From Bactericera cockerelli (taxonomy: Eukaryota > Arthropoda > Insecta > Hemiptera > Triozidae), in NCBI GenBank assembly GCA_024516035.1, contig CM044957.1, forward strand, positions 47,467,001 to 47,531,000: 64,000 bases of DNA, written 5' to 3'. Under the pieces are notes generated by a model. That model was given only the letters and a program-made list of their open reading frames with translations. It did no database searches and was not told the DNA's origin. Position numbers and translations under genes: made by a program. Shown in pieces: positions 20,075 through 30,785 of this stretch (positions within the stretch are counted from its first letter, which is position 1; each line of letters starts with the position of its first letter).

Positions 20075-20912
20075 AGCGTGTGAGATTATTACACAAAAAA
20101 CATGAAATCAGTGGCTGTGGGGGGCTCTAGAAACCTCGAACTTGTTTTGGCTCTAAAAGTGACGAAAATTTCAGCCTATTTAATTTCTATCCCTGACTTA
20201 AAAAGGTACTCCAAACAAGACATCGATAAATTCAACCCATCCCTTTCTTAGAAAGCTCAAACGAAGGCACTACTTAACCGATGTTATCTCTGCATAGAAT
20301 CGGAAGTAAAGTGGGAAAGATAATAAGCGTGAGGTTTGTGCATGAAATCTTTTTTCTTCAAATTATTAAAGATCTGATTTTACGGCAAGGTTTATAACAT
20401 TTGTATGATATCATTAAGTTGTTTTGCTCTGGGGATCCTAATAAAAGTCTAATACAACTTGTTTTGCTACTAAAAAGTGACAAACATTTCAGCCCATTTT
20501 TTTGGGGGGGGGGGGGGGGGGTGTTTAACGTCGCTTTCATCTGCATAATCATATCACGACGGGGGTTTTACCCTCCATTCGCTGGAAACTCACAAAACAG
20601 CTACTCAAATTAACCTCATCCAGCCTCAGTGGGGCCGGGAATAGCCAGCGAGGGTTCGCATTTGAATGGTCACTCATCCAAGTCTCATCCTCGCTGGACG
20701 TTCCTGAACTTCAGAGACAGAACTAGGACTGGCGCATTCAACGTGCCCAAACCCTCCTTAAAAAGGCATTCCAAACAAGACATCGAAAATTTCAGCCCAT
20801 CCCTTTTGTTAGAAAGCTCAACCGAAAGCACACTACTTAACCGATGTTATCTCCGCACACAATCGGAAGTAAAGTGGGAAAGATAATAAGCGTGAGGTTT
20901 GTGCATGAAATC
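20075..20912 (+). repeat. Direct duplication with a family E insertion
   Basis: The segment ccaaacaagacatcgataaa...cggaagtaaagtgggaaaga...aataagcgtgaggtttgtgc at 20207-20350 recurs at 20766-20910. The preceding phrase aaaagtgac-aa-atttcagcc occurs at 20155 and 20475. The second copy is interrupted by the repeat at 20520-20745. Non-coding. Confidence 0.7.
20520..20745 (+). repeat. Family E' interspersed repeat, copy E3
   Basis: After an 18-base G run: gtttaacgtcgctttcatct, cacgacgggggttttaccct, cattcgctggaaactcacaa, gtggggccgggaatagccag, catcctcgctggacgttcct, ggcgcattcaacgtgcc. Sits inside a local duplication. Confidence 0.7.
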
Positions 20913-21298
20913 AGTGAGCTGTTTCACACCGCAACACGGTAATGCACTTAGCACTGTCTGCGCCATTATGGGGTTGTCCCTCCCACCACTCCAACCTTGA
21001 AGATAAATTTTCATTTCTTTCCTTCAAATGATAGGACTACATATCTTCCCCTCATTTTTTCCCCGCAGTTTTCTTGGATTTCATAGCCAGGGCTTTTTTA
21101 GACGGTTTTCTTTTTTTTTTTTTCTCAATAATTTTTATCGATGTAGGTATATTTTACGAGGAGCTTTCGCTCTGTGTGAAAACGGGTCGTTCGCGCCCAT
21201 TGCTCTCACTCAAATTATATTTTTTAATTCGACAAGGTAAAGCAGTGGCGAAGGTAGACTCAAATTTGAGGGAGGTTTTTTTAAAAAAAAAAAAAAAT

Positions 21299-21592
21299 GA
21301 GTGTTTCACAGTTTTTTTAATTCCGTAGCCATGAAATAGGAGCTATTGTAGACGATTGTGGTTTGTGTTGTAGCTTGTCCATTCCGTAGTATGCCTCCTC
21401 TCTGATGGGCGAGAAGTAACACTATATTTTCCATTTAAGTGCTGGGTCAATACGAGTGCACCGGAAGGTAACCCTTACAAACAACTGTATAACCAAATTA
21501 AGAATACAAATATTTTGTCGGCACGGGTAATCGAAACCGGGACCCTCCGCATGGCAAGCGAGTGCTGAACCACTGAGGTACTTGCGCGCTCA
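21299..21592 (-). repeat. SINE family C, copy C3
   Basis: Reverse: gtgtttcacag, cgtagccatgaaataggagc, ttccgtagtatgcctcctct, gatgggcgagaagtaac, ttacaaacaactgtataacc, ccgcatggcaagcgagtgct. Head at the right. Confidence 0.75.
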
Positions 21593-21597
21593 GTGGT

Positions 21598-22905
21598 TAA
21601 ACACATTATTATATTGCGGATTGCATACTTTTTCAGGGGTTTCTTGAAATTCGGCTGCACGCCTTAGGATAAGGAATTTACAGTAAAGGCTCTCGACAGA
21701 GTCAGATAGACTGGATAGATACTAGACAGGGAGGAACGGGAAATAATCACGGATTCATGAGTGTAAAGGACAGAGCAGTAAAACTGCAGTGAGGGATTAT
21801 TACCGCGATCCCACAAAGAAGAGTTGGCTTGAAAGAAAAGAAGATTGAAACGTACCATAGCACGTAAAACATCAGTCTGGCTGGGAGAAGACCATTGCAA
21901 TGTCTCGCTAGAGGACTATAAACCCTAACAAGCCCGACTTGTAGTTTCTTACCACGTCATGTCATAACTACAACAACAAAGTAACAATACTGCAAATGCC
22001 CTGAAAAAAGCTTTCGCTTCCGTATTACTTTCGTATAAACCAAAAATTTCAGCCCGTATTTGCACAAAAACTTGGCACTTTTTTTACACAACCGATTTTC
22101 GGTGGGGTTTAAAATATACACTACTAATCCATTACTGTGGGGTTCTCTTGAACTTTATTCTGAGCTGAGCTACCGCTAATCTATGCCTCTCATCTACTAT
22201 CGTGGCCCCATCAAACTTGTCTGTTGTCGCGTGTTGCCAATCGCCTTGATAACTTCTGCTTCGAGTGGAACTGAAATCTGTTCAACATTTCGTGTCTATG
22301 ATGGTGTGAACGCGCCAGCTGATTGAAAACAAACCTTTCCACGATGAAGTCGAAGTTTATGAGAGTCTTGTATAGTCGGAGATATTGGTTCTTGCATGCA
22401 AACAAAGTTGGGTACCTAGGTATTATAAGTTAGGAATTCGAATAGGTATCTGTATGTTGCCAATGCCATCTCATTTTACATTAGCTACATACCCATATCA
22501 CTTATGTATTAGACCATATTAATATTATGTATTAGACCATATTAAGTTTTATTCCTACATGAAAAGTTGTTGTTGTTGTAGCCAGCTTGGCTACTGCTGT
22601 GGAGGAGTGATGGTCTCCAGCCAAACTCAAGAGAAAAGATGGCTCGTTCTGAACCACATATTTCTATGTTGGATCAACCATCGCATCGTGAGAACTTGGA
22701 CTTTTTCTTTATAAGCTGTTAAACCCTTGGGAAACTGCAAGCTAGCCTGGCTTGTTAGGGTTGGCTAGTCCGTTCTCTTTTTTTTGAGTCCTATAAAGAG
22801 ACATTGGTCTTCTCCCTGTTTGCGAACAACCACAAGTTGCTGAAAGAGATACCTGAAAAGATATTGTATCTGATGTACCCAATATTTTAACAATTGTTTT
22901 TTTTT
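21598..22905. other. Intron DNA, nothing recognised
   Basis: No conserved frame, RNA or repeat recognised. Contains short GTT repeats near 22570 and a 16-bp phrase shared with 2390 (ttaggataagga at 21665). Confidence 0.4.
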
Positions 22906-22909
22906 TTAA

Positions 22910-23040
22910 TCTTTTCACTAACTGAATCCTCACTAACTGGAACTGGAACATTTTCACTAACTGGATCCACTAACTAGAACCTTTTCACTAACTGGATCCA
23001 CTAACTGGATCCTTCACTTTAAATCTTTTCACTAACAACA
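22910..23040 (+). repeat. Degenerate minisatellite of cactaactgga units
   Basis: ttttcactaactggatcc and ccactaactagaacc repeat about eight times in varied spacing just upstream of exon c. Confidence 0.8.
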
Positions 23041-23135
23041 GTTATTGTTCCTAAGCGCTAAATAACCAATTATTGTTTTTTTTGCTCAGTTTTTTTAACC
23101 TTTCACTTACCGGAACCTCTCTCTTTTCTCCTCAG

Positions 23136-23286
23136 ATTGGAGGAGCATCTCATCACCGGCCACCACTACCCCCCCGACCAGTACAGGTGTGAGTCCTGCT
23201 CCCAGACCTTCTGCTGGCGGCCGCACCTCAACTACCATCAGGCCCAGGTCCACGGCCGCAAGTTCCCCTGCGAGAACTGCACCAAG
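23136..23286 (+). CDS. PRDM3/16-family gene, exon c: zinc fingers 1 (end), 2 and 3 (start)
   Basis: Coding exon of 151 bases, acceptor ctcctcag, donor AAG|GTGAGA. The first base completes a split Gln codon, and the exon ends in phase 0. It encodes the His half of finger 1 (LEEHLITGH), all of finger 2 (YRCESCSQTF then H-x4-H) and the Cys half of finger 3 (FPCENCTK). GC content is much higher than in the flanking introns, as expected of a constrained coding exon. Fingers 1-6 correspond to the N-terminal DNA-binding cluster of EVI1/hamlet, which in the family binds GATA-like sites. Confidence 0.92.
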
Positions 23287-23559
23287 GTGAGAGAGGCCAT
23301 CGAACACCGCGGCCGAGGTGTGGAGAACGCCTTATACAGTAAAAAAGACGGATTATTATACTGTTTTTTTTTTTTTTTTTTTTTTTTACTTTTTACTTAA
23401 CGCCTTTTAGCACGTTGATCGCCAACGCTATAGAGTTACACTTCCTCAGGGGCTCAAATGACAAAGTGATCAACTACCCGTCAGGTGAATATGCCTGACG
23501 TGGCGACCAACGTGTTAAATAAGACAATTCTTCTTCTTATTTTACTCTGTCTTATCACG

Positions 23560-23770
23560 CTCATGCAGGGTCGAAGTTGTTCAACCTCATGGTTGAGGTT
23601 GGTTCGTTTTGGCACATTTTTTTTTACGGCTGGATGCCCTTTCGAACGCCAACGATTCTATTTGATTTAACGTCCTGTGGATTAGGACGGGGGTTTTACC
23701 CTCCATTCGCTGGGAATCGTACCAGCTACCCACATTAACCCAGCCTGGGTAGGGCCGAAAACATCAGCCT
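23560..23770 (+). repeat. Family M repeat (LINE 3'-end-like)
   Basis: gggtcgaagttgttcaacct, ttggcacat, ttacggctggatgccctttc, gaacgccaacgattctattt, gacgggggttttaccctcca, agcctgggtagggccga. Copies at 42945 and (reverse, ending in a GAA microsatellite) 46715. The read-out of gggcatccagccgtaaaa plus (GAA)n at the end resembles 3' tails of animal LINEs. Confidence 0.6.
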
Positions 23771-23923
23771 CATATGTGCGGAGGGAACAGAAATTTCTGT
23801 GTGAAAAGTCTGCTCCGACCGGGAAAGTAGAGGGTGAAACCCTCGTCACCTTTAGTTAAATTCTGTTTTATAATTCCGCCCTCAGAGAATCTGGCAGTCC
23901 TTTATTCCATTTTCTCCAAAATA

Positions 23924-24089
23924 CAGTCAAACCTGGATATAAGAAAACTGGATAGAAGAGAACTGGATATAAGAGAAACCTGGATATAAGAGACACCTGG
24001 ATATAAGAAAAACCTAGATATAAGAGAAACCTGGATATAAGAGAAACAATTTCCGGTCCGTTCAGTTCTCTTATATCCAGGTTCAACTG
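23924..24089. mobile_element. TA-flanked fold-back MITE (family N, Tc1/pogo-like)
   Basis: TA|CAGTCAAACCTGGATATAAG at the left and the complement TTATATCCAGGTTCAACTG|TA at the right; TA on both sides (23922-23923, 24090-24091). The interior is tandem repeats of acctggatataagaga. A TA target and CAGT-type ends are typical of the IS630-Tc1-mariner/pogo group. In the intron between exons c and d, ending 91 bp before exon d. Confidence 0.75.
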
Positions 24090-24180
24090 TATTAAATCTT
24101 ACAAAATATTCCATAATCCAGCACGAAGGTCAATTTTTCAAGTCACGCGCGCTTCATACGTGTCTGTATTCTGTTGCCAG

Positions 24181-24351
24181 GTATTCTCCGACCCGAGCAA
24201 CTTGCAGCGACACATCCGCACGCACCACGTCGGAGCCCGACAGCACGCGTGCCAGGAGTGCGGCAAGACCTTCGCCACATCGTCCGGTCTGAAGCAGCAC
24301 ACACACATCCACTCCAGTGTGAAGCCATTTCGGTGTGAAGTTTGCCATAAG
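24181..24351 (+). CDS. PRDM3/16-family gene, exon d: zinc fingers 3 (end), 4 and 5 (start)
   Basis: Coding exon of 171 bases (57 codons), phase 0 at both ends, acceptor ctgttgccag, donor AAG|GTGAGT. It encodes [16 protein letters not shown] (end of finger 3), [19 protein letters not shown] (finger 4) and FRCEVCHK (Cys half of finger 5), with H/C-link-like spacers. Reading past the donor meets a stop at 24388-24390, so the donor is needed to reach exon e. The last 36 bases of the exon and the donor are the first unit of a 51-bp tandem array that continues into the intron (see repeat 24316-24554). Confidence 0.93.
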
Positions 24352-24554
24352 GTGAGTTTTTGGTTCATTGTAAAGTTTGCCATTAAGTGAGTGCTTGGTA
24401 CAGTGTGAAGCCTTTTTGGCGTGAATCTTGCCACATGATAAGTTCTAGGTCCAGTGTGAATCCGTTTCGGTGTGAAGTTTGCCACACGGTGAGTTCTTGG
24501 GCCAGTGTGAAGCCTCTTCCGTGTGAAGTTTGCCACAAGGTGGATTTTTGTTCT
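24316..24554 (+). repeat. 51-bp tandem repeat of the exon d/intron boundary
   Basis: Units begin agtgtgaagcc at 24316, 24402, 24453 and 24504, and at 24367 (a unit short of 16 bases, so 35 bp). Unit 1 is the last 36 exon bases plus the true donor gtgagttttt. Later units carry cggtgtgaagtttgccacac|ggtgag and variants. 51 bp is 17 codons. The units therefore repeat the coding end of finger 5's Cys half and its splice donor inside the intron. Confidence 0.92.
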
Positions 24555-24790
24555 AGTGTGAGGTGAAACGAGACGATGAAAATTAGCCTGAGGGCGGACG
24601 AAATTAATGAACACTGTCGACACTCAAATCTGACAGGAGTCACAATTTTTCCTGTTTACAATTTCCAAATACAGGACACTTGGAAACGCCCTGTATCAGA
24701 CGGTTACTAATCCTTAGATGAGAGCACGTCATTAGAAGAATAATACATTAATGATTTCAGTCATAATAATATTTCTTCTTCTCTTTTCAG

Positions 24791-26821
24791 GCCTACACCC
24801 AGTTCTCAAATTTATGTCGTCATAAACGAATGCACGCAAACTGCCGAATGCAGATCAAATGTGTCAAATGTGATCAGTCTTTCAGCACTGTGACATCTCT
24901 GTCGAAACACAAGAGGTTCTGTGACTCCACCGCTCCTGGGTCTACACCGCCAGGTCAATCTGCCTTATCTGCGATGGCTCATCAGAACCCCGGCATCCTC
25001 AACCCTTACTTGATGTACCCGCGGCCGGGTGGCCCACTACCCTTCTACCCACCTTCCCTGATGCCTCCCTACTCTGGTTTGTTCTCCAGTCAACCCGGGA
25101 CTCCAAGTCACCCTTTGCTGTCCAATCCATTGCTCTTCAACCAATCGATAAAATCATACGAGGATCTGGATAGGACAAAAGTAAATATCAATCTCAGTGT
25201 TGAAGCGTATTATAGATTTCAACTTCAGAATAATGTTCAGCTGACGGACGAAAAGAGAAAGCCTTCGCTGTCTCCACGGAAATCGGACACACACAAAGCC
25301 AATGGGAAGACATTTGACTTCAATGAAAATAGAGGAGCTCCTCTAGTTAAAGAAGAAGCACATTCTGACCAAAACCTATCTCCTGCTAGACCTGTTATCA
25401 GTGCTAGTAATGCCACCACTTATTCTAACCCCAGAGAGCAACTTGATGTTGTGAAATTCGAGATAAAAAACGAAGCGAACACCAAGAAACGAGAAAAACC
25501 CACCAATTTCTCCATTGATAAACTAAGTGGGAAATTGGATTCACCAACTAATGAAGATGAAGACGAGAAACATAAACCCAAGAAGACAAAGTACAATGAT
25601 CAACCACTGGACCTGAGCACTGTGTCCAAGTCATGCAGTGACTCTGAGAAGCAAGAAGCAAGCGAGTCCTTGGTGAAGACATCACCAGCATCTCCACCGC
25701 TAGAAATAGGTAATGAAGATTCCTTGTTGGAGAAATCTCTGCTTTCTCCTGAAAGCGAACATCACGCAGAAGTAAAAGTAGAGTCCCGCTCCCCAAGTCC
25801 CATTAAGACCAGTGCATCCAGTACTCCCATTTCAAAACCAAACACAACTCCAATGGCATACCCAAAACCCATTCATCCCATGAGCTTAGAATCATTTTTC
25901 CCATTGAAAAATTTCTCCTCTCGGAGTTACCCTTCTTATCCTCCCCCTCACCCAGCAGACGCGCACGGTCCTACCTCTCTGTCAGGATTTAATCCTCAAA
26001 GATCCTTTCCTTTTTTAGGAATCATGAACGGTGTCAATAATAATTTAGGTGTAAGCAGAAATCCTTACGAACATCTTTTGCGTTCACAGATGTCTCCTTA
26101 TGTGACCAAGCCATTTCAAGAAATTCTTAGTTCACAAAACAATGCGATAGAGAGAGGCCCTAGTAGTAAGACAACCAAAGACAGATACTCGTGTAAATAC
26201 TGCGGCAAAGTATTCCCACGCTCTGCTAATCTCACTCGTCACTTGCGAACACATACCGGGGAACAACCCTACAAATGTAAGTACTGCGAAAGGTCTTTCA
26301 GCATCTCATCCAACTTGCAGCGGCATGTTAGGAATATTCACAACAAAGAGAAACCCTTCAAATGTCCGCTGTGTGATCGATGTTTCGGCCAACAGACGAA
26401 TCTCGACCGGCATCTCAAGAAGCACGAGGCGGACGATGGAAGTGGTCTGGCGTCCATTGCAGACAGTCCAGAGAGTAGTAATGAGAATGAGAGAGAAGAC
26501 GCCTACTTTGATGAGATTCGAAGTTTCATGGGTAAAGTTACTTACTCAGGTGACGTGGGTTACAACCAGGAGAACTTATTCACAGCTGGCAATCCTGCTC
26601 TGCCTCTGATCGATGTCAAGGAGGATGACGAGAACGAGTCTGAATTTCTCTCTGATGAGGATGAGACGGAGGATACATTCGCGTCTGACTTTCGAAAATC
26701 TCCGCTGGAACTGGAGAATGACTCTCCTATATCATACAGCTTGAAAACCAAAGGCAGTGCGGAAATGATGAACAATAATAATACCTCAAGTGCTGCTGAT
26801 GCGATTTCGATACATGCATAG
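24791..26821 (+). CDS. ham: PRDM3/16-family gene (EVI1/hamlet-like), terminal coding exon e
   Basis: Terminal exon of 676 codons plus stop, acceptor ctcttttcag. It opens in phase 0 with [15 protein letters not shown], completing finger 5. Finger 6 follows ([10 protein letters not shown]...HKRFC), a C2HC variant as in EVI1. A long Pro/Ser-rich, partly acidic middle contains PLDLS at 25604-25618, the consensus bound by the corepressor CtBP. Three adjacent C2H2 fingers lie at 26186-26425 ([30 protein letters not shown]), matching fingers 8-10 of EVI1. After them come [13 protein letters not shown], a family motif, and an acidic tail. The arrangement identifies a PRDM3/PRDM16 orthologue: a nuclear transcription factor that in Drosophila (hamlet) controls neuronal fate and in vertebrates haematopoiesis and fat or craniofacial development. 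The symbol is by orthology. PRDM3 and PRDM16 are vertebrate duplicates of one invertebrate gene, so neither vertebrate name is a one-to-one match. Confidence 0.95.
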   Translation, partial: AYTQFSNLCRHKRMHANCRMQIKCVKCDQSFSTVTSLSKHKRFCDSTAPGSTPPGQSALSAMAHQNPGILNPYLMYPRPGGPLPFYPPSLMPPYSGLFSSQPGTPSHPLLSNPLLFNQSIKSYEDLDRTKVNINLSVEAYYRFQLQNNVQLTDEKRKPSLSPRKSDTHKANGKTFDFNENRGAPLVKEEAHSDQNLSPARPVISASNATTYSNPREQLDVVKFEIKNEANTKKREKPTNFSIDKLSGKLDSPTNEDEDEKHKPKKTKYNDQPLDLSTVSKSCSDSEKQEASESLVKTSPASPPLEIGNEDSLLEKSLLSPESEHHAEVKVESRSPSPIKTSASSTPISKPNTTPMAYPKPIHPMSLESFFPLKNFSSRSYPSYPPPHPADAHGPTSLSGFNPQRSFPFLGIMNGVNNNLGVSRNPYEHLLRSQMSPYVTKPFQEILSSQNNAIERGPSSKTTKDRYSCKYCGKVFPRSANLTRHLRTHTGEQPYKCKYCERSFSISSNLQRHVRNIHNKEKPFKCPLCDRCFGQQTNLDRHLKKHEADDGSGLASIADSPESSNENEREDAYFDEIRSFMGKVTYSGDVGYNQENLFTAGNPALPLIDVKEDDENESEFLSDEDETEDTFASDFRKSPLELENDSPISYSLKTKGSAEMMNNNNTSSAADAISIHA
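25604..25618 (+). other. CtBP-binding motif PLDLS
   Basis: The exon e frame reads PLDLS here, preceded by basic residues (KPKKTK) and followed by TVSKS. Vertebrate EVI1 recruits CtBP through PFDLT and PLDLS motifs; only one is obvious here. This supports a repressor role. The function is inferred from the family. Confidence 0.85.
26186..26425 (+). other. C-terminal zinc finger cluster (three C2H2 fingers)
   Basis: Three consecutive C-x2-C-x12-H-x3/4-H fingers. The first two are joined by a TGEQPYK linker and the last two by NKEKPFK. Finger spacing and residues match the second DNA-binding domain of EVI1/PRDM16, which in vertebrates recognises ETS-like GAAGATGAG sites. All zinc ligands are present. 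Confidence 0.93.
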
Positions 26822-27660
26822 TTCTGTAAACTATTGTTAGGCTTACGAATTGTTCGTAGCTATACCTACCTAACCTAGCTTCAACTAGACTTACCTAAAT
26901 CATAGCAGCGTACAAGAAAACTGTTTTGTTCTAAACCCACCCTTGATATTATGTTCGAAAACCATGTTCCTACATGGTTTTGGATCGTATGGGATAAATT
27001 TTCTCAAACCTTTGAGCTCGATCAATCCTGTACTCTTAGGAAAATTAGAGTGGTATAAAAATATTATGTACAGTTTTGTAACTTCTCTGAATTTTTCAAG
27101 TATAGTTTTTGTTAAATGGGGAGGCAATGCTGAATCCAATGAAAATAGAGGGTCCGATTTTTTATTATTTTTTCTCCTGGTTTGTCTTGAAATATGAGCT
27201 AACAAATAGGTTAGCATTAAAGGCACGCAAATTACCCACCGTATTATCGTCTAATTAAATTGTTGTTATAATATTATATCATGTGATGCTAGTTCTTAAT
27301 ATAATTGTAATAAACCCTATCTATTTATATAATTTCTTTCTATTTATATATTCGTAGGATATTTTCGCCTTCATTGAAATTTGATTTTAGGCTGGTTATT
27401 GTACATAAATCAGGCAATATTAGTGTATTATTTTTAAGGCGCACGTTTAATATATTTTAAAGCACTTTTCTTTAAATTGTAATTATACAACTATCATTCT
27501 AAGGCACTTTTGACAAGGGAAATATGGGTACCTACTTCAAAATATTTGTGGGCAGATATAAAAGGAGTTTTCTATTTTCAACAATAGGAAATGAACGACT
27601 TTTGTATGTATTATTTATAAATAAATATACTTTATATGTTCTGAAACGAAATAAAAATTC
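26822..27660 (+). other. 3' untranslated region of the PRDM3/16-family gene
   Basis: The stop codon ends at 26821. The following 800 bp are AT-rich and unique-looking, with no recognised transposon and no further conserved frame. Candidate AATAAA polyadenylation signals lie at 27309-27314, 27620-27625 and 27650-27655. The latter two are the more likely main site because the sequence stays free of repeats up to there. The exact cleavage site cannot be set without transcripts. Confidence 0.6.
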
Positions 27661-28130
27661 ACTCTAACAGGATTTGAGGTCTAGGATTTAAAAAAAAAAT
27701 CTTTTTGGACCCAATTAATTCACACACTCTATCTAAATTACTGTCCCGGATAAACCTACACTACATACCTACGTAATAATAACAATCGAATAATACAATT
27801 ATTATATTTTGTACTATACCATCTTAAAAATATTATTGTTGTAAACTAGGTGCGCCCTTGTGGTAGGTGCCTATAAGATAAATGTATTATTTAATAATTA
27901 CATAGTTTTTGTTTACTTACCTATTTGTTGAAGATCATTAATTTTTTTGCTTGTAATTATTTGGATACGTTGTTTTTTTATTACAATATTATTCATGTAT
28001 ATTTAACTACCTACTCATATGTTCACTAATTATTTATTTTTCACCTTTCTGGGTAAAATTGAATAGGAACACGACATGAATATTGTTGAAATTTCTTGGG
28101 GGACAAATTGGGTTACCCACTTATAGGTAC
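27661..28130. other. AT-rich DNA downstream of the gene, nothing recognised
   Basis: Beyond the last polyadenylation signal. No frame or repeat recognised; may include alternative 3' UTR. Confidence 0.4.
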
Positions 28131-28137
28131 CCTAATG

Positions 28138-28375
28138 TCAAATAAAAATAAACTACCCTAAAAAAATGACCGTTACACATAATGCATATATTTTTCTTTT
28201 ATGTAATTGTTTCGGGAACTTACTGATTTTTAATAAACTACTAGAAAAAATAAACTACTAACCTAAAAAATGACCAGTTACTCATATTGCATATATTTTT
28301 GTTTTATGTAATTGTTGCAGGAACTTACTGATTTTTAGGAATAGAAGTTCCTAAAAATCGGTAAGTTCCTGCAAC
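28138..28375 (+). repeat. Direct duplication plus 28-bp hairpin
   Basis: taaactaccctaaaaaaatg...gcatatatttttcttttatg...ggaacttactgatttttaat (from 28148) recurs from 28250 with about 10 percent change. The second copy runs into an inverted repeat: 28314-28341 pairs with 28348-28375 (one G-T) around a 6-base loop. Confidence 0.85.
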
Positions 28376-28737
28376 ATACTCAATTAGAAGTTTGAACTGA
28401 TGGGTACCATTGTACTTACTCAAATTGAATTTATCATTATCCTAATTACATATTTTTAGACATATTTGACATGAGAAAAACGATATAGGACCCTGTGAAA
28501 AGGTTTTTTGTGGATTCCTTGTCACATAATTATAAGTTTAGTGTTTTTGCCTGAATCTTGTACTACTGTGAACCGCACTTGAACAGCGACACTAATGGGT
28601 ATCAGATCATGTAGATTTAGCTTCACGTGATCAATTTTCACCAATCACAGAGCTCCAAATTGATCACGTGACGCTAAATGTACATGAGCTGGGACCCAGC
28701 AGTCGAGTCTCGACCAGGCCATTATTTACGTTTTTGG

Positions 28738-28866
28738 ACCGACCTCAGTAGTTTGATCGATAAGGCAGCGGACTTAAGTATAACTTGGAGGTCGGTGGTT
28801 CAAGTCCCGGTTTCAGCGTGGATTTGGTAAAGCGAGTTTGAGTAGTTGTGATATCACGACAGTAAT
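28738..28866 (+). repeat. SINE family D, copy D5
   Basis: gacctcagtagtttgatcga, taaggcagcggacttaag, ggaggtcggtggttcaagtc, taaagcgagtttgagtagtt, gtgatatcacgac. Confidence 0.78.
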
Positions 28867-29477
28867 ACAATACAGTAATTGGAAGTATCACGACAGTAAT
28901 TGGAAAATACAATAAACGTAATATTAAACAGAATAAGGGAAGTATTTTAATGGAAGTATTTTAAAATGCCTGATTAATCAGGTGCTGGTAAAATACATTC
29001 AAAGTGATAACCAATCCTCATCATACAGTTACAAAACTTGGTACCTATAGGTAAGTCCAAAAATTAGCTGGATATGTAACCTTGAGTTTATTTTAAGTTC
29101 ATTCTTTTTTCTTCAAATCAAGCACTTTCACAAGGCTCATTCTTTATTATTTAGTCTAGTAAGCCAAAGTTTTTTCATTCTCTTATACATATAGCTAATT
29201 TAATTATACAAATAAAATTCAATACCTTGAAAATTCAGATTTAAAACGAGTTTGCTATTTATTTCAAAGATGATAATAATAATTATCGAAATCATTTGAA
29301 GATAGAACTGTTGGATTTTCTTGTTTTATTTAATTAGTGAAGTAAACCAAAAATGGCAAGTGTTTTATCTTCAAATTATTTCGATTTTTATTTGTTTTAC
29401 CAAGAGTTGTGTTAATAGTATATAAGTTCTTCCTGGGAGCTTATATTTCTAATTTCATAATAATTATGCTCGAATAT
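28867..29477. other. AT-rich DNA, nothing recognised
   Basis: No conserved frame, RNA or repeat family seen. Confidence 0.45.
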
Positions 29478-29667
29478 AATAATAAGAATAATAATAATAT
29501 CGCCTTATTTATACTGCCCGATTAAGACTACTAAAATCCCATCATTATTCCAGCAGTAAGTCAAAGACATATTATAACTTGTCATGTCCCGGCTGGGTTT
29601 CGAACCCACGACCTCTGGAATCTTTCGATTCACTGAGTGCCGCCTTTACCACTGAGCTACCGGGACA
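29478..29667 (-). repeat. SINE family A, copy A3
   Basis: Reverse: aataataataatatcgcct, tactgcccgattaagactac, attccagcagtaagtc, tgtcccggctgggtttcgaa, cccacgacctctgg, accactgagctaccgggaca. Intact A and B boxes. Confidence 0.82.
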
Positions 29668-30249
29668 GATCAATAAAGACAGACCGAGACAGAATAATTA
29701 TACTGTGCCTGCCTCTCAAAATCCCCAAATTTCCCTTCCATTTTTGAACCTTCAAATTACGTTTGACTGGAATAACGCAATTAGAATTGAATGGGTGAGT
29801 AGAAGAATATATCAAATATTGACTTTTCAGGAGAGAAATAATACTACATTACTATGCTGTAGGTTTCCTCCACTCTAAAATATTTTTTTGTAGGGGGTAT
29901 TTCTCCTTCATATTCAACGAGATGATAGCAAAGTGTACATTGCATGTTCTTCTATACTCACCCATTCAATTGTTGTTTACTCAAATAACAAATAACCCAA
30001 CCAGCGTGCATTTGAAACGGAGATTTGGGGATTATGGGACGAGGAAGCTATCTGGAATGAGGCTGTGATCATCTTTTTCATCATTACTCCTAGGTGGGGA
30101 TTGTGATCTACCAAATACAATGATTTTCAAGCGCAAAACACTAATATATTATTTATTTTTCACAGACTCCTACCGTCACAACCTTGAGTGGTGGAAATCA
30201 ATCACTTTTTGGTGGAATGAGCGGCACTCAATTATGGTCAGCAATATCA

Positions 30250-30500
30250 ATAATAATAAAATATAATAATAATAAAATATAATAATAATAATTATATAGC
30301 CTTATTTATACTTCCCGATTAGAACTATTAAAGTCCCACTATTACAGCAGTAAGCCCAAAACATATTATTATTATTATGTGGTAAAAATCCCAAATGGGA
30401 GGATAACAAGTTTGTCATGTCCCGGCTGGGTTTCGAACCCACGACCTCTGGAATCTCTGGATTCACAGAGTGCCGTCTTTACCACTGAGCTACCGGGACA
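30250..30500 (-). repeat. SINE family A, copy A4
   Basis: Long TAATA tail at the left, then the same sequence as A3 with caaatgggaggataac and an intact head. Near full length. Confidence 0.82.
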
Positions 30501-30623
30501 GACTCAGCCCTCACATTCTCAAAGTAAAAAAAATGAAACCACCAATGTGGGGCGTTTTACCTTTTTTTGAGGTATTAGGAAAGTTGTGTGATGTGGTCAC
30601 TTAGGTGATGGGTCAACACGAGC

Positions 30624-30715
30624 GGTGCGGTAGAAAATGCTTTGAGCATTAACCTCGCCTGGTGGTTACCTTCCACTAAAGATTATTATTCTTGGTAGAA
30701 AATGCTTTGAGCTGC
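30624..30715 (+). repeat. SINE family B tail fragment
   Basis: gcggtagaaaatgctttgag, cattaacctcgcctggtggt, taccttccactaaagatt, followed by a second short repeat of ggtagaaaatgctttgagc. No head. Confidence 0.65.
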
Positions 30716-30785
30716 TCGTAGGTATACAATACGATTAAGTGGACAGGGGCGCAACTTCAAAAACTGAACAGTTCTCTAGAACAGC

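Noticed and set aside
23107..23307. Minus-strand frame over exon c
   Set aside because: Opposite strand of zinc finger codons; the + strand has all ligands and matching splice phases.
24138..24623. 161-residue minus-strand frame with repeated HTG-like motifs resembling zinc-finger linkers
   Set aside because: Shadow of the 51-bp repeat and exon d on the opposite strand; no Cys-His pattern.
25237..25796. Minus-strand frames opposite exon e (for example 25237-25419 and 25548-25796)
   Set aside because: Mirror frames of a strongly coding + strand exon.
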